Source: Pedobacter quisquiliarum
GTDB lineage: Bacteria; Bacteroidota; Bacteroidia; Sphingobacteriales; Sphingobacteriaceae
NCBI RefSeq assembly: GCF_014642175.1
Contig: NZ_BMIL01000003.1
Coordinates: 186,001-250,000 of the forward strand
Length of the DNA: 64,000 nucleotides
Reading direction: 5' to 3'
Positions within the stretch are counted from its first letter, which is position 1. Each line of letters begins with the position of its first letter. Positions 23,576 through 32,954 of the stretch are shown one piece after another. Both the position numbers and the translations under genes were made by a program. The notes beneath the pieces are model-generated. The model was not told where the DNA came from. It saw only the letters and a list, made by a program, of their open reading frames with translations, and did no database searches.

Positions 23576-24459
23576 GTAAACTCCTCGACCCCAAGATCAT
23601 GATGGCCATCAAAGACCTGTCGCTTGCTGCAAAGACAACGATAGACGGTTTTATGCAGGGCATAAACAAAAGCGCCATCAAGGGTCCGGGTATGGAATTT
23701 AGTCAGTACAGAAGCTATCAGCCCGGTGATGATCTACGTCTCCTCGATTGGAAGATGTTTGCGAGATCCGACCGCTACTACATAAGGGAGTCTGAAATTG
23801 AAACGAACATCACCTTAAGACTGCTGGTAGATGCGAGCGCATCAATGGATCATCAGGATGGAGATTTCAAAAAAATAGATTATGCCCGGTACCTTGCAGC
23901 ATCCCTGGCTTACCTCGGGAACCTGCAGGGTGACATTATTGGTTTGAACGTTTTCCGGGAGCATGAGGTGATCGCTTTGCCTGCGAAGCAGGACTTTCAG
24001 CATCTTTCGCGACTATTTTACCAGTTGGAGCAAATTACGCCAGCGGGAAAGTTTACTGCTGCGGATGTTTATACACCTTTATATACGGGCGGGGGCAGCA
24101 GCGAGTTGACGATTTTAATATCTGATTTATACCAGGATACCAACGAGATCTTTGAATTGTTAGATGTAGCAGGCACGATGAAGCATGAAGTTATTGTCTT
24201 TCATTTGATGTCTAGGAACGAGCTAGAACTTGACTTCCAGGGTTATTCGAATTTTGAAGACCTGGAAACAGGGGAAACCATACAAGTGGATCAGTCCGCC
24301 ATTCGGAAGGCCTATATGTCTAAGCTGCAAACCTACCTCGAAGAGGTTAAGGAGCGGGCTTTAGATAAGCGGATTTTCTATCGGATGCTCAGGACCGACC
24401 AGCCCTTAGATACCGCTATCCGCGATTTTCTAAATCAACGTAAAAAGTTAAAAGTCTAG
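23572..24459 (+). CDS. DUF58 domain protein with vWA-like fold
   Basis: A 295-residue cytoplasmic protein. The DUF58 hallmark is GPGMEFSQYRSYQPGDDLRLLDWK-like (read in two parts at about residues 42-65), followed by YYIRESE. A metal-ion-dependent adhesion site begins with DASAS at about 86, as in von Willebrand A domains, and LISDLY follows. Partners of MoxR ATPases typically have this form. ATGA overlap with the MoxR gene supports coupled synthesis. The next gene starts 14 bases downstream. Confidence 0.92.
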   Translation: MSKLLDPKIMMAIKDLSLAAKTTIDGFMQGINKSAIKGPGMEFSQYRSYQPGDDLRLLDWKMFARSDRYYIRESEIETNITLRLLVDASASMDHQDGDFKKIDYARYLAASLAYLGNLQGDIIGLNVFREHEVIALPAKQDFQHLSRLFYQLEQITPAGKFTAADVYTPLYTGGGSSELTILISDLYQDTNEIFELLDVAGTMKHEVIVFHLMSRNELELDFQGYSNFEDLETGETIQVDQSAIRKAYMSKLQTYLEEVKERALDKRIFYRMLRTDQPLDTAIRDFLNQRKKLKV

Positions 24460-24473
24460 CACGCGTAATCAAT

Positions 24474-25940
24474 ATGATTCAGATTTTATATCCCTTAGGT
24501 TTACTTGCTGCACTGGGCATCCTGGTTCCGGTCATCATTCACCTGTGGAACATTAAATCCGGAAAAACGCTGAAGATTGGCAGCGTCTTTCTGCTCGGTA
24601 CTCCCACAAATCAGCGGTCAAGAAGTTTCCGCGTACAGGATTGGCCACTGCTATTGTTAAGAACACTGCTGATTCTGCTTGCCGCGATGTTGATCGCCGA
24701 GCCAGTTTACGTAAGCACACAGAAAGCCACAAAGCAGGCCGGATGGGTACTTCTGGAAAAGGCGGAGTTCAGCAACATCTGGAAACAGGAACATGCTACC
24801 TTAGATTCCCTGATCAAGGCAGGATATAAGATTCATGACCTTGCGTATGACTTTCCTAAAATTGAGGTGAAAGATAGTGCGACGACCTTCTCTACGCCGT
24901 CTAGCGGCAAACTACCATATCACGCTTTACTTAAACAGCTGGATCATCTGCATCCGGCAGGAACAAACATTCATATTTTCGCTGCAAACGAACGCGGCAA
25001 TTTTCGAGGTGTTGAACCAGCAAAGCACCTTAATGTACATTGGGAACTGCTGCAGCCCGATTCAACAAATTCAACCTGGTTAGCCGCTGCATATCAGCTT
25101 CAAAATGGTGGCGTAAGGACCCTTGAGGCTGTTGCTGGTGACAAAGGAACTTATTACAAGACGACGCAAACCAGCACCGGGGCTAACCCTGAAATTCCCA
25201 TAGACACCGCAACAACTGTTGTACAGCTATACGCGCCAAACAATATGGCTGATGCCGAATATGTCCGTGCCGCGGTAAAAGCAATTGCGCAATACACGGA
25301 ACGGAAAATCTCAATTGCAGTCCTGACCGATATCAACAAGCTAAGTCCTCAAACGAAAGTCCTGTTTTGGCTGTCAGATAGAAAACTCACGGATGCACAA
25401 CGCGCCGCATTACCGAGAGGTACCAGGCTCTTCAGCTATGAAGGAGATAAAGTGCAAAATATTAAATCCAGCATTCAGGATGCAGCAGGCGTAGCCCTGC
25501 AGAATGTTACTTTGCTTAAAAGCACACAAAATGCATCAAAGAAGCGCATTGATAATGCAGCTGCGCCGGACAAAGGGATCTGGATTGATGGCACAGGGCA
25601 GCCCGTACTTGCTTTAACACGCGAAGGCAAAATCGATCATTACCGTTTTTACAGTAGGTTCAGGCCCGACTGGACAGAAATGGTCTGGTCAGATCAGATG
25701 GTCTACTTTTTACTTCCGGTTGTTTTACCGGAAAGTGCAGCACATTATGCATTCCGCGATGGTCAAAAAGCTCCGGTCTCAAAAGCGGATTTGAACAATG
25801 CGCAGCAGATCGCTGCGGACGCCAACCTAAAATCTCAGGTTGTAGCGACCGATGTGAGTCCCTGGTTCTGGTACCTGTTGTTGCTCCTCTTCTTAACGGA
25901 ACGATGGATAACTTATAACAAAAGAAAGGTTGTCTCATGA
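24474..25940 (+). CDS. BatA-like membrane protein (aerotolerance regulator N-terminal domain)
   Basis: A 488-residue protein with the BatA N-terminal module: a first transmembrane helix (LYPLGLLAALGILVPVIIHLW), then LKIGSVFLL, and a second helix (LLLLRTLLILLAAMLIAEP). A large periplasmic part follows (about 80-465), and a C-terminal helix (FWYLLLLLFLTERW) anchors the end. The large domain has no metal-site motif of active vWA domains that I can recognise. It overlaps the next gene by 4 bases. Role in envelope integrity or complex assembly is inferred from the MoxR/DUF58 neighbours. Confidence 0.85.
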   Translation: MIQILYPLGLLAALGILVPVIIHLWNIKSGKTLKIGSVFLLGTPTNQRSRSFRVQDWPLLLLRTLLILLAAMLIAEPVYVSTQKATKQAGWVLLEKAEFSNIWKQEHATLDSLIKAGYKIHDLAYDFPKIEVKDSATTFSTPSSGKLPYHALLKQLDHLHPAGTNIHIFAANERGNFRGVEPAKHLNVHWELLQPDSTNSTWLAAAYQLQNGGVRTLEAVAGDKGTYYKTTQTSTGANPEIPIDTATTVVQLYAPNNMADAEYVRAAVKAIAQYTERKISIAVLTDINKLSPQTKVLFWLSDRKLTDAQRAALPRGTRLFSYEGDKVQNIKSSIQDAAGVALQNVTLLKSTQNASKKRIDNAAAPDKGIWIDGTGQPVLALTREGKIDHYRFYSRFRPDWTEMVWSDQMVYFLLPVVLPESAAHYAFRDGQKAPVSKADLNNAQQIAADANLKSQVVATDVSPWFWYLLLLLFLTERWITYNKRKVVS

Positions 25941-28099
25941 GTGTATTGTCAGGAAAGATCTGGTTAGAAAAACTGCGTCGCCGATGGGTATTCACGGCGA
26001 TTGTAGGTAACGTATTATTAGCCCTAAGCCTGGCTGTAGTCACCTTTGCTTTGCTACGTCTCAGGTATAGTGAAGCTTTAGTTGGTTCCTTATTTGTGTT
26101 GGCTATCAGTCTAGTGGTCCTGTTTATATTGAGCAAGCGTTGGCAACCGGCCATGCATAAGATCACCAGCTTCGTCGATGTAACAATGCCAGAAGTGGAA
26201 AATAGCGCAAGCCTTTTGCTTGCAGATCCTTCGTTACTCTCGAGCTTACAGCGGTTGCAGCGCGAAAGGGTAAACAGCATCCTTGTTCAACACAAATTAC
26301 CGAATGAACCTTTCCGACAGTTACGCCTGCCGATGCTTGTCCTGGGCATTAGCATGCTGATTCTGGTGCTGCTCCCAAGACTGGCTCCCGATAGCACAGT
26401 CGCTGAAGCATCCAGCATGGTTAGCCCGCAACAGGCAGATGTCGTGAAGGAAGTGGTACCGGTCACCATATCCGACTACTCGATCAGCATCAATCCTCCC
26501 GCATATACTGGAAAAAAGACCCGTCAGCAAGCGCAGTTTACACTCCGTGTAGAACTTGGAGCTGCAGTAAGCTGGAAGCTGGAAACCACAAAATCCATAA
26601 ACGATCTCCGATTTTTATGGAATGATAAAGAAACTTACACCCTGCGTAAACTAGATGCTTCCGGACAGCGCTGGGGCTTTAACAAAGTACTGACAAAGCC
26701 TGGTTTCTACCAGGTGATCATAGATGGGAAAAAATCCGATTTCTACCAGGTGGAAATTATTCCAGACCAGCCTGTCGCCATCAAGATTATCAACCCGGAA
26801 CAGCACAGCACAATCGACTTTGGGCAGCCTCAACGTGTTGACCTGAAGGTGCTCCTTACGGATGATTACGGAATTTCGGATGCGGTCATTCATGCGACAA
26901 CCGCAAGCGGAAAGGGTGAAGCGGTAAGTTTCAAGACACACAAGCTTAACTTCAGCACAGCCATTAAGAATCAGAGATCCCTGGATCTGCGTAAGCAGTT
27001 AGGCCTGGCGGGTTTAGGCATGAAAGCCGGTGATGAACTGTACTTTTTCATCAATGCGACCGACAATCACGGACAACAGAGCCGTTCAGATATGTACTTT
27101 GTATCCATACAGGATACCGCTGCATTGATGAGTATGGCCGGCATTGACAATGGGGTGAACCTCGTGCCAGAGTACTTCAGGAGTCAACGACAGATCATCA
27201 TCGACACCGAGAAACTGCTCCGGGAGCGTAGCACCATCTCTGATGCAGATTTCAAAAAGCGCAGTAATGAGCTTGGCATTGACCAGAAGATGCTCCGTTT
27301 GCGGTATGGGAAGTTTCTTGGTGAAGAGGAAGAAACCCAGATCGGGGGTAGAGGAGAAGGCGAGGAAGGCCATAGCGCAGATGATGGTCACGACCACGGC
27401 GCACAGGCGGAGAAGCCCGCCTATGGAGATGTGCAGGCCATCATGGATCAATATGCCCATAAGCATGACCAGGCAGAAGATGCAACCTTTTTTGAACCAC
27501 AGTTAAAGGCGCAGCTAAAAGCGACGTTAAATGAAATGTGGAGTGCCGAGCTGCAATTGCGTACCTACGACCCGCAAAAAGCCCTTCCATTTGAGTATAA
27601 GGCCCTGCGTCTGCTGAAAGACTTACAGCAGAAGTCGCGCGCCTATGTAGCAAAAACGGTTGTGAAAACTACACCGCTCAAAGCGGAGAAAAGGCTAACC
27701 GGTGAACTTGCTGAGATACAGCTGGCAGCAGCAGTGAATAAGCATTTAGGCAACAAAGATCAAAGCGGCGATTTAAGAACGAGTCTGTCTTTGCTGGAAG
27801 GGCGGAAGTCTGGGCAAGCCGGGAACCCTGCAGACCTGACTATACTTCGTACCACGGAACAGGCGCTTGTTGCAGCAGCTGCCGCCAGCCCGGCCAAGTA
27901 CTTGCCAGCATTAAAAGCCATGAAAACGGTTACACGAATGTGGACCTCAAGATCAGACATCAGCAGCGAAGCCAGCATTGCAGAACGCGGCATCAACAGT
28001 CTGATCGGCGCTGCTCAGGCTAAACCTTATAAGTCAGGCGGAAGCGCTACTGAGCTAAGCAAAACCTATTTTAACCAACTAAACAGAACCAGTCGCTAA
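25937..28099 (+). CDS. DUF4175 family membrane protein
   Basis: A 720-residue protein. Two close helices near the N-terminus (about 20-40 and 46-66) and a third at about 130-150 anchor it. The long remainder is predicted periplasmic: a beta-rich segment with SINPPAYTGKKT, Ig-like stretches, a Gly/Glu/His-rich spacer (GGRGEGEEGHSADDGHDHG at about 472-490), then helical repeats. The PPAYTG region and architecture fit DUF4175 proteins found after BatA-like genes. The His/Asp/Glu spacer could bind metal. Only 1 base separates it from the following gene. Confidence 0.82.
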   Translation: MSVLSGKIWLEKLRRRWVFTAIVGNVLLALSLAVVTFALLRLRYSEALVGSLFVLAISLVVLFILSKRWQPAMHKITSFVDVTMPEVENSASLLLADPSLLSSLQRLQRERVNSILVQHKLPNEPFRQLRLPMLVLGISMLILVLLPRLAPDSTVAEASSMVSPQQADVVKEVVPVTISDYSISINPPAYTGKKTRQQAQFTLRVELGAAVSWKLETTKSINDLRFLWNDKETYTLRKLDASGQRWGFNKVLTKPGFYQVIIDGKKSDFYQVEIIPDQPVAIKIINPEQHSTIDFGQPQRVDLKVLLTDDYGISDAVIHATTASGKGEAVSFKTHKLNFSTAIKNQRSLDLRKQLGLAGLGMKAGDELYFFINATDNHGQQSRSDMYFVSIQDTAALMSMAGIDNGVNLVPEYFRSQRQIIIDTEKLLRERSTISDADFKKRSNELGIDQKMLRLRYGKFLGEEEETQIGGRGEGEEGHSADDGHDHGAQAEKPAYGDVQAIMDQYAHKHDQAEDATFFEPQLKAQLKATLNEMWSAELQLRTYDPQKALPFEYKALRLLKDLQQKSRAYVAKTVVKTTPLKAEKRLTGELAEIQLAAAVNKHLGNKDQSGDLRTSLSLLEGRKSGQAGNPADLTILRTTEQALVAAAAASPAKYLPALKAMKTVTRMWTSRSDISSEASIAERGINSLIGAAQAKPYKSGGSATELSKTYFNQLNRTSR

Positions 28100-28100
28100 T

Positions 28101-29879
28101 ATGCAGAACCTGTACGTCTACATCATTGCCGTTGTACTTGTAGCCATCTTCCTGCTTTATCATGAGCTGAAAAGAGCGAATAGAAAGCGATTGCCGCTGC
28201 GCATCCTTGCGGTAATCACTGCTTCTGCAGCCTTGCTGTTTTTTATTGTGCCGCTTAAATACGAGGAAACGCTAACGACAGATCCCAATACAATGAACAT
28301 ACTCACAGCTGGTGTGGTTCCAGCAAGCTTGGGAAAGGAAATTTATTATACAAGTGATTCCAGTGTACTGAAGGAGGTTGGCAAAGATAAGGTTACATAC
28401 ATACCAGATCTGCTATATTATCTGGCAGGACATCCCGAAGTTAATGGCCTGAATGTATATGGTTATGGGCTACCGGGGCATACTTTGGATGAACTGGATG
28501 ATAAGGTTGTCAATTTCAAACCTGCGGAAACACCGGATGGCATTGTCTTTTGCAATTGGGTACGAATCCTTCCAGCATCAGAAGTGCTTCGCGTACAGGG
28601 GACCTACAACAATACAAAGGATGCGCCCGTGAAATTGCTTTTGGAAGGGCTGGGTACCAAATTGGATTCCTTGATCATTCCTGCAAAGCAGCAATTAACC
28701 TTTGACTTAACAGCCCAACCAAGACAAACCGGTCGCGCCATCTACCGACTGCTAACCATGCAGGGCGACAAAGAAATTGGCAGCAGCGATATTCCATTCG
28801 AAGTCATTGAACGCCCGATGGTGAAAGTGCTGGTGCTCGCCGCTTCGCCTGATTTTGAGTTTAAGTTCTTACGCAATTGGCTCCACGACCACAACTATCC
28901 TGCATTCTTTCGGACAAGGATTAGTAAAGACATATTTAGCACGGAACAGGTAAACCTTGAAAGCACAGAAAGTGCGAACATTACCGCTGCAACATTCAAA
29001 AAGTACGATCTTGTGATTGCGGACGACGAAGAACTAGCCAATCTCGGAGCATTAAATGGCGCTTTGCAACAGGAGCTTAACAATGGTCTTGGCTTACTGA
29101 TCAGGTTGAGTGAAGCAAAAGCCTTATCAAATTTCAGCCAAACGTTCAAGCTGTCAGCAACCCAGGACAGCATCACCACGACTGTCATTCCTGTACTTGA
29201 AGCAGAAAAGTTGAAACCGGTGCCTATCGACCAACCCCTTTACATCGGCCAGAAGTCCACACAACTGCCCCTCGTTGCTGATACCAGAGGCCGCATTCTG
29301 GCAAGCACTGCCTTACGTGGCAATGGACGTGTTACGGCAACAACATTGCCGGCCACCTACAATTGGGTGTTAAATGCATCTGCTGCAGATTACGCCAGTT
29401 ATTGGTCGGCGCTAATCAACAATACCGCCCGGAAAACCAGTCAGGAGTTCTCCTGGCAAATTGCACCCGCACTACCACTTCGTGGAGAACAGGTCGAGCT
29501 CATCTTCCAGGAGGTGATGGATAAAAATCCACCGCAGGTAATGCTTAACGGGCGTGCTTTAAATACACAGCAGCATCTGGTACTTCCATTTTACTGGCAG
29601 GCAAGCCACCAGGCAACTACCGGGGGATGGCAAAGTTTCAGCACTACAGGCGGCCACAAACAGGCGATTTACATCTTCAAATCTGATGATTGGAAAAGTG
29701 TAAAAGCCTACGAACGGCTGAAACTCAATATGGATTATCAGCAAAAGCAAGTTAAGGAGCGAATTCCCGATGAAAAAACAAGTAAGCAGATCGAGAAAAC
29801 GGTGTCACGATGGATATTCTTTGCTTTTTTTCTGATAAGTATGGGCTTTTTATGGTTTGAAACGAAAATATTGCAATAG
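28101..29879 (+). CDS. Membrane-anchored protein of the MoxR operon, unknown family
   Basis: A 592-residue protein with N-terminal helices at about 5-20 and 33-50 and a C-terminal helix at about 570-588 (WIFFAFFLISMGFLW). Between them lie about 500 periplasmic residues. They include KVLVLAASPDFEFKFLRNWL, a pattern seen in glutamine-amidotransferase-like or vWA-linked membrane proteins of MoxR operons, and LVIADDEELANLG. No catalytic residues can be named. It ends 53 bases before the first tldD gene and closes the membrane part of the operon. Confidence 0.8.
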   Translation: MQNLYVYIIAVVLVAIFLLYHELKRANRKRLPLRILAVITASAALLFFIVPLKYEETLTTDPNTMNILTAGVVPASLGKEIYYTSDSSVLKEVGKDKVTYIPDLLYYLAGHPEVNGLNVYGYGLPGHTLDELDDKVVNFKPAETPDGIVFCNWVRILPASEVLRVQGTYNNTKDAPVKLLLEGLGTKLDSLIIPAKQQLTFDLTAQPRQTGRAIYRLLTMQGDKEIGSSDIPFEVIERPMVKVLVLAASPDFEFKFLRNWLHDHNYPAFFRTRISKDIFSTEQVNLESTESANITAATFKKYDLVIADDEELANLGALNGALQQELNNGLGLLIRLSEAKALSNFSQTFKLSATQDSITTTVIPVLEAEKLKPVPIDQPLYIGQKSTQLPLVADTRGRILASTALRGNGRVTATTLPATYNWVLNASAADYASYWSALINNTARKTSQEFSWQIAPALPLRGEQVELIFQEVMDKNPPQVMLNGRALNTQQHLVLPFYWQASHQATTGGWQSFSTTGGHKQAIYIFKSDDWKSVKAYERLKLNMDYQQKQVKERIPDEKTSKQIEKTVSRWIFFAFFLISMGFLWFETKILQ

Positions 29880-29932
29880 CCAATCGCAATAAATACTAAA
29901 TTGAGCTATATAAACTTTTAAAACGAACTGCA

Positions 29933-31567
29933 TTGAAAAGAAAAGATTTTATTAAACTCTCAGGGATGGGGCTTGGCGCGATGCTCCTGCAAAACCTGAC
30001 GGCTTACGGAACGCCCATTGATCCGCTGCAAGCCCTGGACCGTGTAGATCCAAAAGTTAAAAAAGAACTGGCCGATGTTGCTTTAAATGCAGCAAAGTCT
30101 AAGGGTGCCAGTTATGCCGACGTGCGTATCGGTCGTTACCTGAACCAGTTTGTTTCTACACGTGAAAAGCGTGTGCAGGGTGTTGCCAATACAGAATCGT
30201 ATGGCATCGGTATACGCGTTATTGCCAATGGCTGCTGGGGCTTCGCCGCCACCAACAATGTCTCACGTGATGGTATCGCTAAAGCTGCTGAAGAAGCAGT
30301 GGCAGTAGCAAAGGCAAATGCAAAGATCCAGGGTGAACCGGTGAAACTTGCCCCGCAGAAAGGCTATGGTGAGGTAAGCTGGAAAACACCGCTTGAAATC
30401 AATTCTTTTGAAGTCCCTGTTAAAGAGAAGGTAGATCTTCTGCTGAATGTCAATGACATCGCATTGCAGAACGGTGCAAGCTTCGTAAACTCGGTGATCT
30501 TTGCCGTGAACGAGCAGAAGTACTTCGCCTCCACAGATGGCTCTTATATCGATCAGGATGTACATCGTATCTACCCTTCATTCACCGTAACGCGTATCGA
30601 TCGTACCTCAGGTAAATTCCAGACCAGAACTTCATTAAGCTCTCCAATGGGTATGGGATATGAATATATGCATCCTAAAGCTTCAGAGAAAGTCGAGGGT
30701 ATCATACCACGTTACAAAGCACGCTACGATATTTTAGAAGATGTAAAATTCGCTGCACTCAATGCTGCAGAAAAAGTAAAAGCCAAAACCGTAGAGCCTG
30801 GAAAGTACGATCTGGTATTGGATCCATCACACCTTTGGTTAACCATCCACGAATCCGTAGGACACCCGACTGAGCTCGATCGTGTACTCGGTTACGAAGC
30901 AAACTATGCAGGAACAAGCTTCCTTACCCTTGATAAGTGGAAGAGCAAGAAGTTCCAGTTCGGTAGTAATAAAGTAAATGTTGTTGCAGATAAGACCCAG
31001 GTAGGCTCCTTAGGTGCTGTTGGCTACGACGATGAGGGTGTAAAATGCAAGAAGTGGGACATCATCAAAGACGGCGTGCTGGTTAACTATCAGGCGATCC
31101 GCGATCAGGCACACATCATTGGTCTTGAAGAATCTCAGGGCTGCTGCTACGCGCAAGGCTGGGATGATGTACAGTTCCAACGGATGCCAAACGTATCACT
31201 ACAGCCAGGCACGGCTAAACTGAGTGTAGATGACATGATTAAAGATGTCGAAAAGGGTATTTACATCAATGGTAATGGTAGTTTCTCCATAGATCAACAA
31301 CGCTACAACTTCCAGTTTGGTGGACAGACGTTCCATGAAATTAAAAACGGAAAGATAGTCGGTATGCTGAACGATGTCGCTTATCAGGCAAATACACAGG
31401 AATTCTGGAATTCATGTACCGCAGTATGCGATGCAAGCGATTACCGCCTGGGTGGCTCTTTCAACGACGGTAAAGGTCAGCCTTCACAAAGCTCTGCAGT
31501 ATCTCACGGTAGTGCAACAACGAGATTCAATGGAATTAATGTTATCAATACAGCAAGAAAAATATAA
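29933..31567 (+). CDS. tldD: TldD family metalloprotease, first copy, with Tat-like leader
   Basis: A 544-residue TldD homologue. The zinc-binding HESVGH (HExxxH) sits at about residue 305, followed by PTELDRVLGYEANYAGTSF; the C-terminus is SHGSATTRFNG. TldD forms a heterodimer with TldE/PmbA and degrades or matures peptides, as in microcin B17 processing. The N-terminus KRKDFIKLSGMGLGAMLLQ resembles a twin-arginine leader with Lys-Arg in place of Arg-Arg; typical TldD has none. Translation appears to start at TTG 29933; no ATG lies nearby, and the second copy aligns to the same point. tldE starts 2 bases after its stop. Confidence 0.9.
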   Translation: MKRKDFIKLSGMGLGAMLLQNLTAYGTPIDPLQALDRVDPKVKKELADVALNAAKSKGASYADVRIGRYLNQFVSTREKRVQGVANTESYGIGIRVIANGCWGFAATNNVSRDGIAKAAEEAVAVAKANAKIQGEPVKLAPQKGYGEVSWKTPLEINSFEVPVKEKVDLLLNVNDIALQNGASFVNSVIFAVNEQKYFASTDGSYIDQDVHRIYPSFTVTRIDRTSGKFQTRTSLSSPMGMGYEYMHPKASEKVEGIIPRYKARYDILEDVKFAALNAAEKVKAKTVEPGKYDLVLDPSHLWLTIHESVGHPTELDRVLGYEANYAGTSFLTLDKWKSKKFQFGSNKVNVVADKTQVGSLGAVGYDDEGVKCKKWDIIKDGVLVNYQAIRDQAHIIGLEESQGCCYAQGWDDVQFQRMPNVSLQPGTAKLSVDDMIKDVEKGIYINGNGSFSIDQQRYNFQFGGQTFHEIKNGKIVGMLNDVAYQANTQEFWNSCTAVCDASDYRLGGSFNDGKGQPSQSSAVSHGSATTRFNGINVINTARKI

Positions 31568-31569
31568 TT

Positions 31570-32886
31570 ATGGCGATATTAAGTAAAGAAGAAGCCCAGG
31601 CAATCCTAAAAAAGGTAATCTCCTATTCTAAGGCTGATGCCTGTGAAGTGAATTTAAATGGCTCTGATGGGGGTAATATCCGCTATGCCCGTAATGCTGT
31701 TTCTACAGCAGGACAGATCAGTGTGATGAGCCTTGGTGTAAGTTCAACCTTCGGCAAGAAAACAGGTACCGCAACCATCAATGAGTTTGATGATGCTTCC
31801 CTGCAGAAAGTTGTGCAACGAGCTGAAGAGCTTGCCCGCTTAGCGCCGGAGAACCCGGAATATATGCCACCTCTGGGTCCGCAAACCTATACAGAGTCTG
31901 CAACCTTTAATGCTGCTACAGCAGCCATGACACCAGATACGCGTGCAGAAATGGTTGGAAAAAGCTTGTCTGTTTCAAAAGCTGCAAACCTGGAAGCCGC
32001 AGGTTTCCTGGAAAACTCCACGCGCTTTAACGCAATGATGAACTCCAAAGGGCTGTTTGCTTACAATAAGGGCACAGATGTATCATTCTCCGTGACGGTG
32101 CGGAATCAGGATGGTACTGGATCTGGCTATGTAGATCAGAGCTTTAACAACCTGGACAAAATGGACACTTTGGCGCTGAGCAAAATTGCGGCTTCCAAAG
32201 CAACGAAATCTGCAGGTGCAAAAGCCATCGAGCCTGGTAAGTATACCGTAATTCTGGAACCTTTAGCAGCCAGTGATATTCTCAGCAACATGTTCCGCGG
32301 TTTTGATGCGCGAAGCGCAGATGAAGGCCGGAGCTTCATGAGTAAAAAAGGCGGCGGTACACGTCTTGGCGAACAGTTGTTCTCTGAAAATGTAAACATC
32401 TATTCTGATCCACTAAACCCGGAGCTGCCTTCATCCACATGGGATGGCGATGGTCTTCCGGTAAAAAGAACGCAGTGGGTACAAAATGGTGTGGTCAAAA
32501 ATCTTTCTTACTCCAGGTATTGGGCGGCACAAAAAGGTGTTCAGCCGATTCCTTTTAATAGAAGTATCGTCATCGAAGGCGGAAGCCAGTCGCTGGAAGA
32601 TTTAATCAAAAGCACAGAGAAGGGGATATTGGTTACACGTTTCTGGTACATCAGATCCGTGGATCCACAAACTTTACTTTTAACCGGACTTACCCGGGAT
32701 GGTACTTTTTACATTGAAAATGGTGAAATCAAGTTCCCGCTGAAGAACTTCAGGTTCAACGAGAGTCCAGTGATTATGCTGAACAATGTTGAGGCATTAG
32801 GAAAGCCTGTTCGTACGGGCTCCGGAATGATTCCGCCAATGAAAATTCGTGACTTTACTTTCACCTCACTGTCAGACGCCGTTTAA
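31570..32886 (+). CDS. tldE: TldE/PmbA family protein
   Basis: A 438-residue protein of the PmbA/TldE branch: ACEVNLNGSDGGNIRYARNAVS near the N-terminus, the LVTRFWYIRSVDPQTLLLTGLTRDG region at about 350 (read as FWYIRSV and LLTGLTRDG), and NFRFNESP near the end. It lacks HExxxH, as expected for the non-catalytic partner. It starts directly with a cytoplasmic-type N-terminus (MAILSKEEAQ) and has no export signal, in contrast to both neighbouring TldD copies. A perfect terminator follows 18 bases after its stop. Confidence 0.9.
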   Translation: MAILSKEEAQAILKKVISYSKADACEVNLNGSDGGNIRYARNAVSTAGQISVMSLGVSSTFGKKTGTATINEFDDASLQKVVQRAEELARLAPENPEYMPPLGPQTYTESATFNAATAAMTPDTRAEMVGKSLSVSKAANLEAAGFLENSTRFNAMMNSKGLFAYNKGTDVSFSVTVRNQDGTGSGYVDQSFNNLDKMDTLALSKIAASKATKSAGAKAIEPGKYTVILEPLAASDILSNMFRGFDARSADEGRSFMSKKGGGTRLGEQLFSENVNIYSDPLNPELPSSTWDGDGLPVKRTQWVQNGVVKNLSYSRYWAAQKGVQPIPFNRSIVIEGGSQSLEDLIKSTEKGILVTRFWYIRSVDPQTLLLTGLTRDGTFYIENGEIKFPLKNFRFNESPVIMLNNVEALGKPVRTGSGMIPPMKIRDFTFTSLSDAV

Positions 32887-32904
32887 GCGGCAAAGAAGAA
32901 TACA

Positions 32905-32936
32905 TTAGCAATGAGCATTCATTGCTAATTTTTTTT
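32905..32936 (+). terminator. Intrinsic terminator between tldE and the second tldD
   Basis: TTAGCAATGA (32905-32914) pairs with TCATTGCTAA (32919-32928) around GCAT, followed by eight T's. The next TTG start is only 18 bases beyond, so it may regulate the second tldD rather than simply end the operon. Confidence 0.8.
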
Positions 32937-32954
32937 ATTCAAAACTTTAAGCAA

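Noticed and set aside
25660-26280. 206-codon open frame opposite the BatA-like and DUF4175 genes
   Set aside because: Basic, low-information sequence with no domain; the plus-strand genes overlap by ATGA and are clearly real.
32922-32954. ATG at 32922 as the start of the second tldD
   Set aside because: Codons would cover the terminator stem and T-run, and the added residues have no counterpart in the first copy, which aligns at the TTG.
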